From Rhodococcoides kroppenstedtii (GTDB lineage: Bacteria; Actinomycetota; Actinomycetes; Mycobacteriales; Mycobacteriaceae): a DNA stretch of 64,000 bases. The position numbers were made by a program, and so were the translations under genes. The notes under the pieces were generated by a model. It was not told where the DNA came from, did not search any database, and worked only from the letters and a program-made list of their open reading frames with translations. The stretch is from the NCBI RefSeq assembly GCF_900111805.1, contig NZ_FOJN01000001.1:391907-455906 (forward strand), written 5' to 3'. Every line of letters begins with the position of its first letter. Position 1 is the first letter of the stretch. Positions 1-8,230 of this stretch are shown piece after piece.

Positions 1-311
1 CCGGCACTCGCCCCCGCCTGCACGACGGGCATGAACGGCTTCTCGACGACGAACAGGGTCCGGCGCATGGCGAGAACGCGGACCAGCGTGCGGGCGTCGT
101 ACATGGCGGTCGCGATGTCGGCGAGCGTGGCGGTCCGCGACCGGGCGATCACCTGCAGCGAGACGCTGGCGGGATCGGTCGCATGGAGCGCCAGGATGCG
201 GGCGGTCACCGCGTCGGGCGTGAGGGACTCCCCCGTCCCCACCGCATGCCGGGAGATCAAGCGGGCGCGGCGCTGGGTGTCGGTGATTCTCACGGACACA
301 GTGTCGTGCAC
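1..311 (-). CDS. Winged-helix DNA-binding protein (AlkZ/HTH_42-like), N-terminal part only
   Basis: The reverse strand encodes about 103 residues that run off the left edge, so the C-terminus is missing. The start is GTG at 311, with a second in-frame GTG at 299. The N-terminal pattern (ITDTQRRARL, then ILALHATDPASV, then YDARTLVRVLAMRRTLFVV) is typical of the winged-helix family that includes Streptomyces AlkZ, a DNA glycosylase for interstrand crosslinks. Most actinobacterial members are uncharacterised, so a repair role is only inferred from the family. The catalytic QxQ/QxD region of AlkZ-type enzymes would lie outside the window. Confidence 0.7.
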   Translation of the reverse strand, partial: MHDTVSVRITDTQRRARLISRHAVGTGESLTPDAVTARILALHATDPASVSLQVIARSRTATLADIATAMYDARTLVRVLAMRRTLFVVEKPFMPVVQAGASA

Positions 312-342
312 GTGAGCCCGCGGCAACAGGGATAGTGGAACC

Positions 343-365
343 CCGGCCCCGGCATCCGGGGCCGG
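343..365. terminator. GC-rich perfect hairpin between genes
   Basis: Two 10-bp arms, CCGGCCCCGG and CCGGGGCCGG, flank a 3-nt loop. No T-run follows. It lies between the start of the left-edge gene and the end of the desaturase operon, so it may assist termination of the minus-strand operon or be an intergenic hairpin. Confidence 0.45.
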
Positions 366-395
366 AATTCCACGATCCACCCCACACACGACGAA

Positions 396-426
396 CGCCC
401 CACCCTCAACGGACCGGGGTGGGGCG
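396..426 (-). terminator. Intrinsic terminator-like hairpin after the desaturase operon
   Basis: Ten-base arms CGCCCCACCC (396-405) and GGGTGGGGCG (417-426) enclose an 11-nt loop, about 13 bp beyond the stop of the last operon gene. No strong U-tract is present, as is common in actinobacteria. Confidence 0.6.
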
Positions 427-438
427 TCGTCGGTCGAG

Positions 439-675
439 CTATTTCTCCGCGACCTGCTCGAACTCTCCGTCGATCACCTCGAAGGATCGGTTGTCGCGCT
501 GGGCGCGGCGGGATGCTTCGCGCATCTCGATGCCGTCGGTGACGAGGTCGCCGATCTCCCGGGTGACGTCGCGGACCGCCGTGGCGATGATGACGGCGAT
601 CCGGCCCACGTGCATGGCGGCGGACTCGGTCAGCTCCTGCACGGTGTCCTTGTTGCGTTCGAACTTGCCGACCAC
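439..675 (-). CDS. Small conserved-looking protein, third gene of the desaturase operon
   Basis: This 78-residue product starts at GTG 675. The Shine-Dalgarno AGGAGGA lies 5 nt upstream and overlaps the TGA region of the desaturase gene, so the two are translationally close (11 bp gap). The sequence is amphipathic and charged (ELTESAAMHVGRIAVIIATAVRDVTREIGDL), with one short hydrophobic stretch at about residues 24-36. It has no clear transmembrane helix and no cysteine or histidine cluster. I do not recognise a family. Its position suggests an accessory factor for the desaturase or its reductase, but that is inference from operon structure only. Confidence 0.75.
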   Translation of the reverse strand: MVGKFERNKDTVQELTESAAMHVGRIAVIIATAVRDVTREIGDLVTDGIEMREASRRAQRDNRSFEVIDGEFEQVAEK

Positions 676-686
676 GAAGGTCCTCC

Positions 687-1889
687 TCAGGCTGCGGCCT
701 TCTCGCGCTCGATGATCACACCGGTGACGGTGTCCGGACCGGTGAACCGGTTCGGCAGCGCGAGCTTGAAGATCTTGCCCCACACAGTACCGATCTGATG
801 GAAGAAGCCGCCGGTGTTGTACGGCAGGCCGTACTCCTCGCACAGCGCCCGAACCTCGGGGGCGATCTGCGGGTACCGGTGCGCGGGCAGATCCGGGAAG
901 AGGTGGTGCTCGATCTGGTGCGAGAGGTTGCCGGACAGGATGTGGAACAGCGGCCCGCCCTCGATGTTGGCCGAGCCGAGCATCTGCCGGACGTACCACT
1001 GGCCGCGGGTCTCCTGCGCGGTCTCCTCGGCGGTGAAGGTCTGCACACCGGTCGGGAAGTGGCCGCAGAAGATGATCGAGTAGGCCCACACGTTGCGCAC
1101 GATGTTGGCGGTCGCGTTGCCGACCAGCGTCGGGACGAACAGCGGACCGGTCAGCGCCGGGAAGACGATGTAGTCCTTCAGGACCTGGCGGCCGGCCTTG
1201 CGCCACCAGCCCTGGACCAGCGGCTTGATGTCGCTCCACTTGCGCTTGCCCTGCACCACGTTCTCGGCCTCGAGATCGTGCAGCATGACGCCCCACTCGA
1301 AGAAGGTCATCAGCAGGAACGCGTACACCGGGTTGCCCAGGTAGTACGGGTTCCACTTCTGGTCCTTGTCCATGCGGAGGATGCCGTACCCGATGTCCCG
1401 GTCCATGTCCAGGATGTTCGTGTACGTGTGATGCATGTAGTTGTGCGAGTGCCGCCACTGGTCGGCGGGGCACGCGGTGTCCCACTCGAACTTCTTGGAG
1501 TTCAGGCCCGGCTCACGCATCCAGTCGTACTGGCCGTGCATGACGTTGTGGCCGATCTCCATGTTGTCGAGGATCTTCGACATCGACAGGGCGCCGACGG
1601 CCGCGATCCACGCCGGCGGGAAGAAGCCGAGGTACATCAGGCCGCGCCCGGCGACCTCGAATCCCCGCTGGGCCTTGATGATCTTGTAGATGTAGTCGCG
1701 ATCCTCCTGGCCGAGATCGGCGACGGTGCGCGCACGCAGGTCGTCGAGCTTGCGGCCGAGTTCCTCGACGGCTTCGTACGACAGGACGACGGGGCCGTCG
1801 GTGCCGGGCTTGTCGAGGGCGGTGGACGTCGGCTCCGGCTTGGAGCCCGAGCCGACGAACGGGAGGAAGGACAAGGACAGTCCGAACAT
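687..1889 (-). CDS. desA3: Membrane acyl-CoA desaturase (DesA3-like)
   Basis: This 400-residue protein of the membrane fatty-acid desaturase family shows three histidine boxes that bind the diiron centre: GHNVMH (about residue 119), HSHNYMHH (about 149) and QIEHHLFPD (about 325), with hydrophobic spans between them. It closely resembles M. tuberculosis Rv3229c/DesA3, which makes oleate from stearoyl-CoA. The ATG at 1889 has AGGAGG 5-6 nt upstream. The gene directly upstream encodes an oxidoreductase with a ferredoxin domain that would supply electrons, as in the Rv3229c-Rv3230c pair. Regulation is probably by the divergent TetR protein. Exact regiospecificity cannot be read from the sequence. 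Confidence 0.92.
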   Translation of the reverse strand: MFGLSLSFLPFVGSGSKPEPTSTALDKPGTDGPVVLSYEAVEELGRKLDDLRARTVADLGQEDRDYIYKIIKAQRGFEVAGRGLMYLGFFPPAWIAAVGALSMSKILDNMEIGHNVMHGQYDWMREPGLNSKKFEWDTACPADQWRHSHNYMHHTYTNILDMDRDIGYGILRMDKDQKWNPYYLGNPVYAFLLMTFFEWGVMLHDLEAENVVQGKRKWSDIKPLVQGWWRKAGRQVLKDYIVFPALTGPLFVPTLVGNATANIVRNVWAYSIIFCGHFPTGVQTFTAEETAQETRGQWYVRQMLGSANIEGGPLFHILSGNLSHQIEHHLFPDLPAHRYPQIAPEVRALCEEYGLPYNTGGFFHQIGTVWGKIFKLALPNRFTGPDTVTGVIIEREKAAA

Positions 1890-1915
1890 GATGCCTCCTG
1901 CTGGTGGTGGTGTGG

Positions 1916-3028
1916 TCAGACGTCGATGTCGACGTCGCCCACGGGAACGGAGACGCACAGCTGGATCTCGGTGTCGGGATCCGAGCTCGTCTCGCCGGTC
2001 TTGACGTTGCGGGTGCATCCGGACTTCTTGACCGAGGTGCACGTGAAGCAGATGCCCATCCGGCAGCCGAATTCCGGGGTGAGCCCGACGTTCTCGGCCT
2101 GCTCGAGCAGCGTGGCGCCGTCGTTCTCCGCCGTGGCGCCCGACGCGGAGAACGTCACGGTGCCCGTGGCGTCGCCGTCCGCGACGGGCGTGGCGGTGAC
2201 GAACTCCTCCTTGTGGAGGGCGTCGGCGAGCCCGAGCTCGTCGAACACGGCGGTGACACCGTTCATCAGCCCGGGCGGCCCGCACAGGAAGGTCTGCGCC
2301 GACCTGTACCAGGGCGCGGCGGTGGCCAGGTGGTCGGCGTCGAAGAAGCCGTGGAGATGACCACCGTCCTGCTGATCGGTGTACGCGTACACGACGTCGA
2401 CGTTGTCGTTCTCGGCCGCGATGCGGTCGAGTTCGGCGCGGTAGCAGACGTCCTTCTCGGTGAACGCGTAGTGCAGGAACGCGACGCGCCCGGTGTACCC
2501 CTCGTGCACCAGGGTGCGCAGCATCGACATCACCGGGGTGATGCCGCTCCCGCCGCTGATCAGCAGGACGTGGCTCGGCCGAGGCGACGGGAGCTCGAAC
2601 GTTCCGGTGGCGGGCGCGAGGCTCACCACCAGTCCGGGCTCGGCCGCGTCGACCAAGTAGGTGGAGACGATGCCGTCCTTCTGCTTCTTGACGGTCAGCT
2701 CGATGGCGCCGTCGGCGCCGGCGGCACCCACGGGCGAGTAGCACCGGGTGTGCCGGATGCCGTTCACCACGACGCCGATCTGCACGAAGTGTCCGGCGGT
2801 GTGGCCCTCCCACTGCCAGGTCGGCCGCAGGGTCAGGGTGACCGTGTCCGCGGTCTGACGGCGGACGGCGACCACCTCGGCCCGCATCTCGTCGACGGTG
2901 ACCATGGGGTCGACCAGTTCGAGGTAGCGGTCGACGGCGTGGGGCGTGGTCAGGGTCTCCAACAGGCGCGGACGCAGCTTGGACAGCAGGGACGGACGGC
3001 GGCGAGCGGCCGGTTCGGCGATGCTCAT
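1916..3028 (-). CDS. Ferredoxin reductase partner of the desaturase (Rv3230c-like)
   Basis: This 370-residue flavoprotein has an FAD-binding barrel (residues about 50-150; RCYSPVG is the flavin motif), an NAD(P)H-binding domain (GGSGITPVMSMLRT near 175, FLCGPPGLM near 255) and a C-terminal plant-type [2Fe-2S] domain with FGCRMGICFTCTS plus a final LCVSVP cysteine. This order matches the electron-transfer proteins paired with DesA3-type desaturases, taking electrons from NADPH to the diiron site. The start at ATG 3028 has AGGAGG 5 nt upstream; an in-frame extension to 3088 lacks such a site. It is the first gene of the operon, 26 bp before the desaturase. Confidence 0.92.
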   Translation of the reverse strand: MSIAEPAARRRPSLLSKLRPRLLETLTTPHAVDRYLELVDPMVTVDEMRAEVVAVRRQTADTVTLTLRPTWQWEGHTAGHFVQIGVVVNGIRHTRCYSPVGAAGADGAIELTVKKQKDGIVSTYLVDAAEPGLVVSLAPATGTFELPSPRPSHVLLISGGSGITPVMSMLRTLVHEGYTGRVAFLHYAFTEKDVCYRAELDRIAAENDNVDVVYAYTDQQDGGHLHGFFDADHLATAAPWYRSAQTFLCGPPGLMNGVTAVFDELGLADALHKEEFVTATPVADGDATGTVTFSASGATAENDGATLLEQAENVGLTPEFGCRMGICFTCTSVKKSGCTRNVKTGETSSDPDTEIQLCVSVPVGDVDIDV

Positions 3029-3080
3029 CGAGCCTCCTTCGATGTCGGCGGGATGCGGGCGTCGGATCCGCACCCGACAA

Positions 3081-3100
3081 CAGTGCACATCCGTTCACTG
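3081..3100. promoter_or_regulatory. Candidate TetR operator 1, in front of the desaturase operon
   Basis: The palindrome CAGTGCACATCCGTTCACTG has the symmetric bases CAGTGnAC-N4-GTnCACTG. It lies just downstream of a possible -10 element, where a bound repressor would block transcription. From memory, the AGTGAAC half-site resembles that of Pseudomonas DesT, a TetR-type repressor of a desaturase/reductase operon; this comparison needs checking. Confidence 0.6.
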
Positions 3101-3107
3101 GAATCGA

Positions 3108-3136
3108 GTGTGACAGCCCGGACCAGGGACGTTCAA
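3108..3136 (-). promoter_or_regulatory. Possible promoter of the desaturase operon
   Basis: Reading the minus strand, TTGAAC (3136-3131) and TCACAC (3113-3108) are separated by 17 bp. The -10 match is weak. The predicted start site would fall at or inside operator 1. Confidence 0.35.
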
Positions 3137-3199
3137 GGCCAATGTGACAACGGACACGTCCCTTCACCAGCAGTGACCCGGACACCACCGATATCGGCG

Positions 3200-3219
3200 G
3201 AGTGCACACGCATTCACGC
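3200..3219. promoter_or_regulatory. Candidate TetR operator 2, in front of the regulator gene
   Basis: GAGTGCACACGCATTCACGC matches operator 1 at 14 of 20 positions in direct orientation, with poorer internal symmetry. It covers the -35 position expected for the regulator's own promoter (-10 at 3228-3233), so it fits autoregulation. Confidence 0.45.
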
Positions 3220-3227
3220 AGGTGGGC

Positions 3228-3233
3228 TACTGT
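3228..3233 (+). promoter_or_regulatory. -10 element TACTGT of the TetR gene
   Basis: TACTGT ends 6 nt before the ATG at 3240, and no Shine-Dalgarno is visible, so the mRNA probably starts at or next to the start codon. Confidence 0.5.
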
Positions 3234-3239
3234 GAGCTC

Positions 3240-3908
3240 ATGTCCGACCGATCCGGAACCGCCACGGCCAGCCGGGCCGAGCGCAAGGAGCGCACGCGCC
3301 GTGCGCTGGTCGACGGCACGCTGGCCACGATCGAGGACCGCAGTTTCGCCAGCGTGAGCCTTCGGGAGGTGACCCGCGCGGCGGGCATCGTCCCGACGGC
3401 GTTCTACCGCCACTTCGCGTCGATGGAGGATCTCGGCGTCGCCGTCGTCGAGGACAGTATGCGCATGTTGCGACGCGTCATGCGCGACGCGCGTCGACAC
3501 CCGTCGGCCGAGAACGCGCGCGAATCCCTGGGCCTGCTCGTCGGTCAGATCCGGGACCACGACGTCCAGTTCCGCTTTCTCCTCCGCGAGCGCAACGGCG
3601 GAGTTCCCGAGGTCCGACGGGCCATCGCCACCGAGCTGCGGCTCATCGTGCACGAGCTGGTTCAGGATCTCGAACGCATTCCGGCACTGCAGGATTGGCC
3701 CACCGACGATCTCGACATGGTCGCCAACCTCATCGTGAACACCATGCTGGCGGCCGTGGTCGACCTGCTCGACGTGCGGCCGAACAGCGTGGCCGAGCGT
3801 GACGTCGTCGAACGCGCCCTCGCACAACTGCGTGTGGTCATGCTGGGCATGGGTCAATGGCAACCGCGCACCGCGGTCCGGGAGCGAGGCCCCGCCGCAC
3901 GCGGCTAG
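3240..3908 (+). CDS. TetR-family regulator, DesT/FabR-like candidate
   Basis: The protein has 222 residues. The N-terminal helix-turn-helix (ATIEDRSFASVSLREVTRAAGIVPTAF then YRHFASMEDL, about residues 27-66) is classical TetR, and the C-terminal half is an all-helical ligand-binding domain. It is divergent from the desaturase/reductase operon, and two related 20-bp operator-like sites flank the intergenic region, one at each promoter. This is the arrangement of fatty-acid-sensing regulators such as DesT, so an acyl-CoA ligand is a reasonable inference. The gene appears leaderless from ATG 3240. Confidence 0.85.
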   Translation: MSDRSGTATASRAERKERTRRALVDGTLATIEDRSFASVSLREVTRAAGIVPTAFYRHFASMEDLGVAVVEDSMRMLRRVMRDARRHPSAENARESLGLLVGQIRDHDVQFRFLLRERNGGVPEVRRAIATELRLIVHELVQDLERIPALQDWPTDDLDMVANLIVNTMLAAVVDLLDVRPNSVAERDVVERALAQLRVVMLGMGQWQPRTAVRERGPAARG

Positions 3909-3911
3909 CGT
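3906..3911 (+). promoter_or_regulatory. -10 element TAGCGT of the epoxide-hydrolase-like gene
   Basis: TAGCGT overlaps the stop codon of the preceding TetR gene and ends 7 nt before ATG 3919. Confidence 0.5.
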
Positions 3912-3918
3912 GGGGCCC

Positions 3919-4728
3919 ATGCGCATCCCCGTGGGCGACCTGACCTTCGACGCACGCGAGTACGGCGACCGGGCGAACCGCCCGGCGTTGCTGCTGCACG
4001 GCTTTCCCGAGACCGGCGCGAGCTGGCACGACGTCGCCGTCCGCCTGGCCGACGCCGGCCGGTACGTCATCGCCCCGGACCAGCGGGGCTACTCCCCCGA
4101 CGCCCGACCCGACGGCGTCGAGGCCTACCGCATCGAGGAACTCGTGGCGGACGTCGTGGGGATGCTCGACTCCCTCGGCCTCGACGCGGTCGACCTGGTG
4201 GGGCACGACTGGGGCGCCATCGTCGCCTGGCACGTCGCCGTCTGGCATCCCGCGCGGGTGCGCTCGCTCACTGCCGTGTCCGTCCCCCACCCCGGCGCGT
4301 TCGGCTGGGCGCTGCGGAACGACGCGGATCAGAAGGAGCGCAGCGCGTACATGCAGCTGTTCCGTCAACCGGACAAAGCCGAGGACGTTCTGCTGGCCGA
4401 CGACGCCCGTCGCCTGATCGCCATGTTCTCCGGCGCGGCGGATCCGACGATCGTCGAGCGCCACCTGCCGGCCGTCGTGGATCGCGCCGCGCTCACCGGC
4501 GCGCTGAACTGGTACCGCGCCATGACCCGCGAGTTCGGCGACCTCGGTCCGGTGACCGTGCCCACCACGTTCGTGTGGGGCAACGACGACACCGCCATCG
4601 GGCGCGTGGCGGCGGAGCGTTGTGCGCAGCACGTCGACGGGCCGTACGAGTTCGTCGAACTCGGCGTGAGCCACTGGGTTCCGGAGGACGACCCCGACCG
4701 TCTCGCGGACGAGATCCTCGCTCGCTGA
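3919..4728 (+). CDS. Alpha/beta hydrolase, epoxide-hydrolase-like
   Basis: This 269-residue soluble hydrolase carries HGFPE (oxyanion region, about residue 28), DQRGYSPD (about 54) and the nucleophile elbow GHDWGA (Asp, about 95). A late acid region WGNDD and the catalytic His in SHW near the C-terminus complete the set. An Asp nucleophile followed by Trp is typical of epoxide hydrolases and haloalkane dehalogenases; the HGFPE motif favours epoxide hydrolase. The substrate is unknown. The gene starts 10 bp after the regulator with its own -10 box, so it need not be co-regulated with it. Confidence 0.8.
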   Translation: MRIPVGDLTFDAREYGDRANRPALLLHGFPETGASWHDVAVRLADAGRYVIAPDQRGYSPDARPDGVEAYRIEELVADVVGMLDSLGLDAVDLVGHDWGAIVAWHVAVWHPARVRSLTAVSVPHPGAFGWALRNDADQKERSAYMQLFRQPDKAEDVLLADDARRLIAMFSGAADPTIVERHLPAVVDRAALTGALNWYRAMTREFGDLGPVTVPTTFVWGNDDTAIGRVAAERCAQHVDGPYEFVELGVSHWVPEDDPDRLADEILAR

Positions 4729-4745
4729 GCATCTCTCGGGCCGAG

Positions 4746-6077
4746 TCAGACCACCGCGTCCCGAGCCAGATCACCCCTCGGCGCGGCGACGGGGAGCAAC
4801 GCGGCCAACCCGGCGGCGAGCACCACCAGCAGCCCGACGATGCCGGCGCGGTCCGAGCCGAACACGAAGACGAAGAACCCGAACAGGCTCGGCGCCAGGA
4901 AGGACACGGCGCGGCCGGTGGTGGCGTAGAGCCCGAACATCTGACCCTCGCGGCCCGGCGGCACGATGCGGGTGAGAAACGTGCGTGACGACGACTGCGC
5001 GGGCCCGACGAACAGGCACAGGATGAGGCCGAAGATCCAGAACATCGTGGGCCCGGACACCACCAGCAGGACGATGCCGGTGGCGATCATGGCGGCCAGC
5101 GAGACGACGATGACGCGCTTGGGTCCGATCGCGTCGTCGACACGCCCCGCGGCGAGCGCCCCGAGCGCCGCGGCGACGTTCGCCGCGACGCCGAACAGCA
5201 GCACGTCGGCGGCCGAGATGCCGTAGACGGTGACGGCGAGGACGGCGCCGAAGGTGAACACGCCGGCGAGACCGTCCCGGAAGAGCGCACTGGCGAGGAG
5301 GAACCACACCGTGCGGCGGTCGGTGCGCCACAGATCGCGCACGTCGCGCAGCAGGACCCGGTAGGACTCGACGTACCCGGCGCGGGCGGCGGCGGAGTCC
5401 GCATCGGTGCGCGGCAGCTCGGGCACCGCCAGCAGGACCGGTAGGGAGAAGACGAGGAACCACGCCGCGGCGAACAGCGCGACCAGGCGGATGTTCAGAC
5501 CGTCCTCGGTCGAGATCCCGAGGAAGCCACGCGTGTCGCCCTCCCCGGCGATGAAGCCGAAGTAGGACACCAGCAGGAGCACGATGCCGCCGAAATAGCC
5601 CATCGCCCAGCCGAACCCGGACACCCGGCCCAGATTGTCCGGCGTGGAGACCTGCCGGAGCATGGCGGTGTAGGGCACCTGAGCGAGTTCGAAGAGAACC
5701 GACCCACCGGCGAGCAGCACCAGTCCGAGCCACAGGTAGTGGTAGTCGTCCTTCACGAGGAACAAGCTGGCCATCGCGGCGACGGTGGCGATGCTCAGCA
5801 GGAAGAGCGACCGCTTGCGCCGCCCCCTGGCATCGCTGCGCTGGCCGGAGACCGGAGCGCTCAAGGCGATGAGCAGTCCGGCCAGACCCAGCGACCAGCC
5901 GAGCCACGAACTGGCGGAGACGCCGCCGGGGAGGTCGTCGCCGACGGCGTCGGTGAGATAGACGGAGAAGACGAACGTCAGGATGACCGCCTGGAAGGCG
6001 GCGCCGCCCCAATCCCACAGGCCCCACGCCGCGATCTGCTTCCTGGACACCGTGCCGGGACCACCGACCACCACCAT
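4746..6077 (-). CDS. MFS transporter, Atg22/UMF1-like
   Basis: This 443-residue protein has about 12 hydrophobic segments and the N-terminal WGLWDWGGAAFQAVILTF characteristic of the Atg22/UMF1 branch of the major facilitator superfamily. The typical intracellular loop motif appears as GQRSDARGRRKRSL (about residues 78-91). Substrates of bacterial members are generally unknown, although yeast Atg22 exports amino acids from the vacuole. The gene is monocistronic, converges with the epoxide-hydrolase-like gene, and appears leaderless (TATGCT 6 nt upstream of ATG 6077). Confidence 0.85.
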   Translation of the reverse strand: MVVVGGPGTVSRKQIAAWGLWDWGGAAFQAVILTFVFSVYLTDAVGDDLPGGVSASSWLGWSLGLAGLLIALSAPVSGQRSDARGRRKRSLFLLSIATVAAMASLFLVKDDYHYLWLGLVLLAGGSVLFELAQVPYTAMLRQVSTPDNLGRVSGFGWAMGYFGGIVLLLVSYFGFIAGEGDTRGFLGISTEDGLNIRLVALFAAAWFLVFSLPVLLAVPELPRTDADSAAARAGYVESYRVLLRDVRDLWRTDRRTVWFLLASALFRDGLAGVFTFGAVLAVTVYGISAADVLLFGVAANVAAALGALAAGRVDDAIGPKRVIVVSLAAMIATGIVLLVVSGPTMFWIFGLILCLFVGPAQSSSRTFLTRIVPPGREGQMFGLYATTGRAVSFLAPSLFGFFVFVFGSDRAGIVGLLVVLAAGLAALLPVAAPRGDLARDAVV

Positions 6078-6083
6078 GCTCGC

Positions 6084-6089
6084 AGCATA
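6084..6089 (-). promoter_or_regulatory. -10 element TATGCT of the MFS gene
   Basis: On the minus strand TATGCT is followed by 6 nt and then ATG 6077. Confidence 0.5.
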
Positions 6090-6138
6090 GGTCGCGACGG
6101 GGACGGCTCGATTCCGGTCCGGCGCCGCGCCTCGTCCC

Positions 6139-6144
6139 TAGACT
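6139..6144 (+). promoter_or_regulatory. -10 element TAGACT of fadH
   Basis: TAGACT ends 8 nt before the GTG at 6153. Confidence 0.5.
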
Positions 6145-6152
6145 CGGCGACC

Positions 6153-8183
6153 GTGACCGACACCTCGCAGGCGCACCGGTATCCGACGCTGCTCACCCCG
6201 ATCACGATCGGCTCGGTGACCCTGCGCAATCGCGTCGTGATGGGCTCGATGCACACCGGGCTCGAGGACCGTGCGCACGACGCCGGCAAGCTCGCCGCGT
6301 ACTTCGCCGAGCGAGCCCGCGGCGGGGTCGGCCTCATCGTGACGGGCGGGTACGCCCCGAACCGGCGCGGATGGCTCCTCCCCTTCGCGGCCAAGCTGAC
6401 CAACCGTATCGAGGCGCGCCGGCACCGCCGCATCACCGCCGCGGTGCACGACGAGGGCGCCCGTATCGTGCTGCAGATCCTGCACGCGGGCCGCTACGCC
6501 TATCACCCCGGCGCCGCGTCGGCGTCGTCCCGGAAGTCCCCCATCTCCCCGTTCCGTCCGTGGCGGCTCACGGACCGCGGCATCGAGCGGCAGATCGACG
6601 CCTACGTGCGGTGTGCACGCCTGGCACAACGAGCCGGCTACGACGGCGTCGAGATCATGGGCGGCGAGGGCTACCTGATCAATCAGTTCCTCGCCCCGGC
6701 GACGAACCGCCGCACGGACCGCTGGGGCGGCTCGGCCGCGCACCGCCGTCGGCTGCCGGTGGAGATCGTGCGCCGCACGCGGGCGGCCGTGGGTCCCGAC
6801 TTCCTGCTGATGTTCCGCCTGTCGATCGCGGACCTCGTGGCGCACGGGCAGACCTGGCCGGAAGTGGTGGCCCTGGCCCGCGATCTGGAGGACGCGGGCG
6901 TCGATCTGCTCGACTCCGACATCGGCTGGCACGAGTCCCGCGTCCCCACCATCGTCACGTCGGTCCCGCGCGCCGCGTTCGCCGACGAGATCCGTCGCCT
7001 CACCGACGTCGCTCGCGTCCCGGTGGTGGCCACCAACCGCATCTCCATGCCCGAGGTCGCCGAACAGTTGCTCGCCGACGGCGACGCGGACCTGATCTCG
7101 ATGGCCCGTCCCATGCTGGCGGACCCGAACTGGGTGACCAAGGCGGCCGAGGGCCGGCGCGACGAGATCAACACCTGCATCGCCTGCAATCAGGCGTGCC
7201 TCGACCACGTCTTCGTCCACCGCAAGGCCTCGTGCCTGCTCAACCCGCGGGCCGGCCGGGAGACCGAACTCGTTCTCGCGCCGACCCGGCGAGCCCGAGA
7301 CGTCGCCGTCGTCGGGGCCGGACCGGCCGGGTTGGCCGCCGCCGTCGAACTGGGTCGACGCGGCCACCGCGTGACGCTTTTCGAGTCCACCGACCGCATC
7401 GGCGGCCAGTTCGAGATCGCTCGCCGCATCCCCGGCAAGGAGGAGTTCACGGAGACCATCCGCTACTTCACTCACTCGCTGGAGCGCGCCGGCGTCGACG
7501 TCCGCCTCGGCGTCACCGCCACCGTCGACGACCTCGTCGGCGCCGACCACGTCGTCCTCGCGACGGGCGTCGTCCCGCGGGTGCCGACGATTCCCGGAAT
7601 CGACCACCCCAGCGTGGTCAGCTACGCCGACGCGGTCCTCGGCCGCGCCCCGATCGGCGATCGCGTCGCGGTGCTCGGGGCGGGCGGCATCGGTGTCGAC
7701 GTCTGCACGTTCCTCACCACGACGTCCTCGCCGACCCTCGACGTCGCACGGTGGCGACGTCAGTGGGGCGTGACCGACGACCCGGCCGCGCGCGGCGGGC
7801 TGACCGAACGACGACCCGAGAGCCCGCGACGGCAGGTGTACCTGCTCCAGCGGACCGAAGGACGCATCGGCACCCGGCTCGGCAAGACCACCGGATGGGT
7901 CCACCGCGCGCATCTCGTCGACGGCGGCGTCGAGCAACTCTCCGGCGTGACCTACCACCGTATCGACGACGCCGGCGTGCACATCTCCGTCGACGGCCGA
8001 CCGCGCACCCTGGCCGTCGACACCGTCGTCGTCTGCGCCGGTCAGGAACCCGTTCGGACGCTGCTCGACGCCGTGACGACGGCCGGGATCGGTGTCGACG
8101 TCATCGGTGGGGCCGAGCGCGCCGCGGAAATCGACGCGAAGCGGGCCATCGAGCAGGGGACGCGGGTGGCCGCACGTTTGTGA
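6153..8183 (+). CDS. fadH: NADPH-dependent 2,4-dienoyl-CoA reductase
   Basis: This 676-residue enzyme has the FadH architecture. An old-yellow-enzyme TIM barrel with FMN occupies residues about 1-340 (LRNRVVMGSMHTGLED; MGGEGYLINQF). The [4Fe-4S] cysteine cluster is CIACNQACLD with a further Cys 12 residues on, and an FAD/NADPH domain follows with GAGPAGLAAAVELGRRG and a second dinucleotide motif GAGGIGVD. It reduces 2,4-dienoyl-CoA intermediates during beta-oxidation of unsaturated fatty acids. The length matches family members of about 670 residues. GTG 6153 is chosen because a -10 box lies just upstream; longer in-frame extension runs through the opposite MFS gene. Confidence 0.92.
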   Translation: MTDTSQAHRYPTLLTPITIGSVTLRNRVVMGSMHTGLEDRAHDAGKLAAYFAERARGGVGLIVTGGYAPNRRGWLLPFAAKLTNRIEARRHRRITAAVHDEGARIVLQILHAGRYAYHPGAASASSRKSPISPFRPWRLTDRGIERQIDAYVRCARLAQRAGYDGVEIMGGEGYLINQFLAPATNRRTDRWGGSAAHRRRLPVEIVRRTRAAVGPDFLLMFRLSIADLVAHGQTWPEVVALARDLEDAGVDLLDSDIGWHESRVPTIVTSVPRAAFADEIRRLTDVARVPVVATNRISMPEVAEQLLADGDADLISMARPMLADPNWVTKAAEGRRDEINTCIACNQACLDHVFVHRKASCLLNPRAGRETELVLAPTRRARDVAVVGAGPAGLAAAVELGRRGHRVTLFESTDRIGGQFEIARRIPGKEEFTETIRYFTHSLERAGVDVRLGVTATVDDLVGADHVVLATGVVPRVPTIPGIDHPSVVSYADAVLGRAPIGDRVAVLGAGGIGVDVCTFLTTTSSPTLDVARWRRQWGVTDDPAARGGLTERRPESPRRQVYLLQRTEGRIGTRLGKTTGWVHRAHLVDGGVEQLSGVTYHRIDDAGVHISVDGRPRTLAVDTVVVCAGQEPVRTLLDAVTTAGIGVDVIGGAERAAEIDAKRAIEQGTRVAARL

Positions 8184-8216
8184 CCTCTCCCGGTGCCGGA
8201 CCTCCGCCGGCTTCGC

Positions 8217-8222
8217 TAGCCT
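8217..8222 (+). promoter_or_regulatory. -10 element TAGCCT of the cmrA-like gene
   Basis: TAGCCT ends 8 nt before GTG 8231. Confidence 0.5.
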
Positions 8223-8230
8223 GAGCGGTC

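Noticed and set aside
798..3235. Long plus-strand frames opposite the desaturase and reductase genes
   Set aside because: Arg/Val/Asp-rich translations without domains, fully antisense to well-supported genes.
687..4070. A single 1127-residue minus-strand frame covering the desaturase and the whole reductase/TetR region
   Set aside because: Only its last 400 residues (from ATG 1889) make a known protein; the upstream part is the antisense or out-of-frame reading of the reductase and TetR genes, typical of GC-rich DNA.
5739..6152. N-terminal extension of fadH by 138 residues
   Set aside because: It is antisense to the MFS gene, low-complexity, and a -10 box lies just before GTG 6153.
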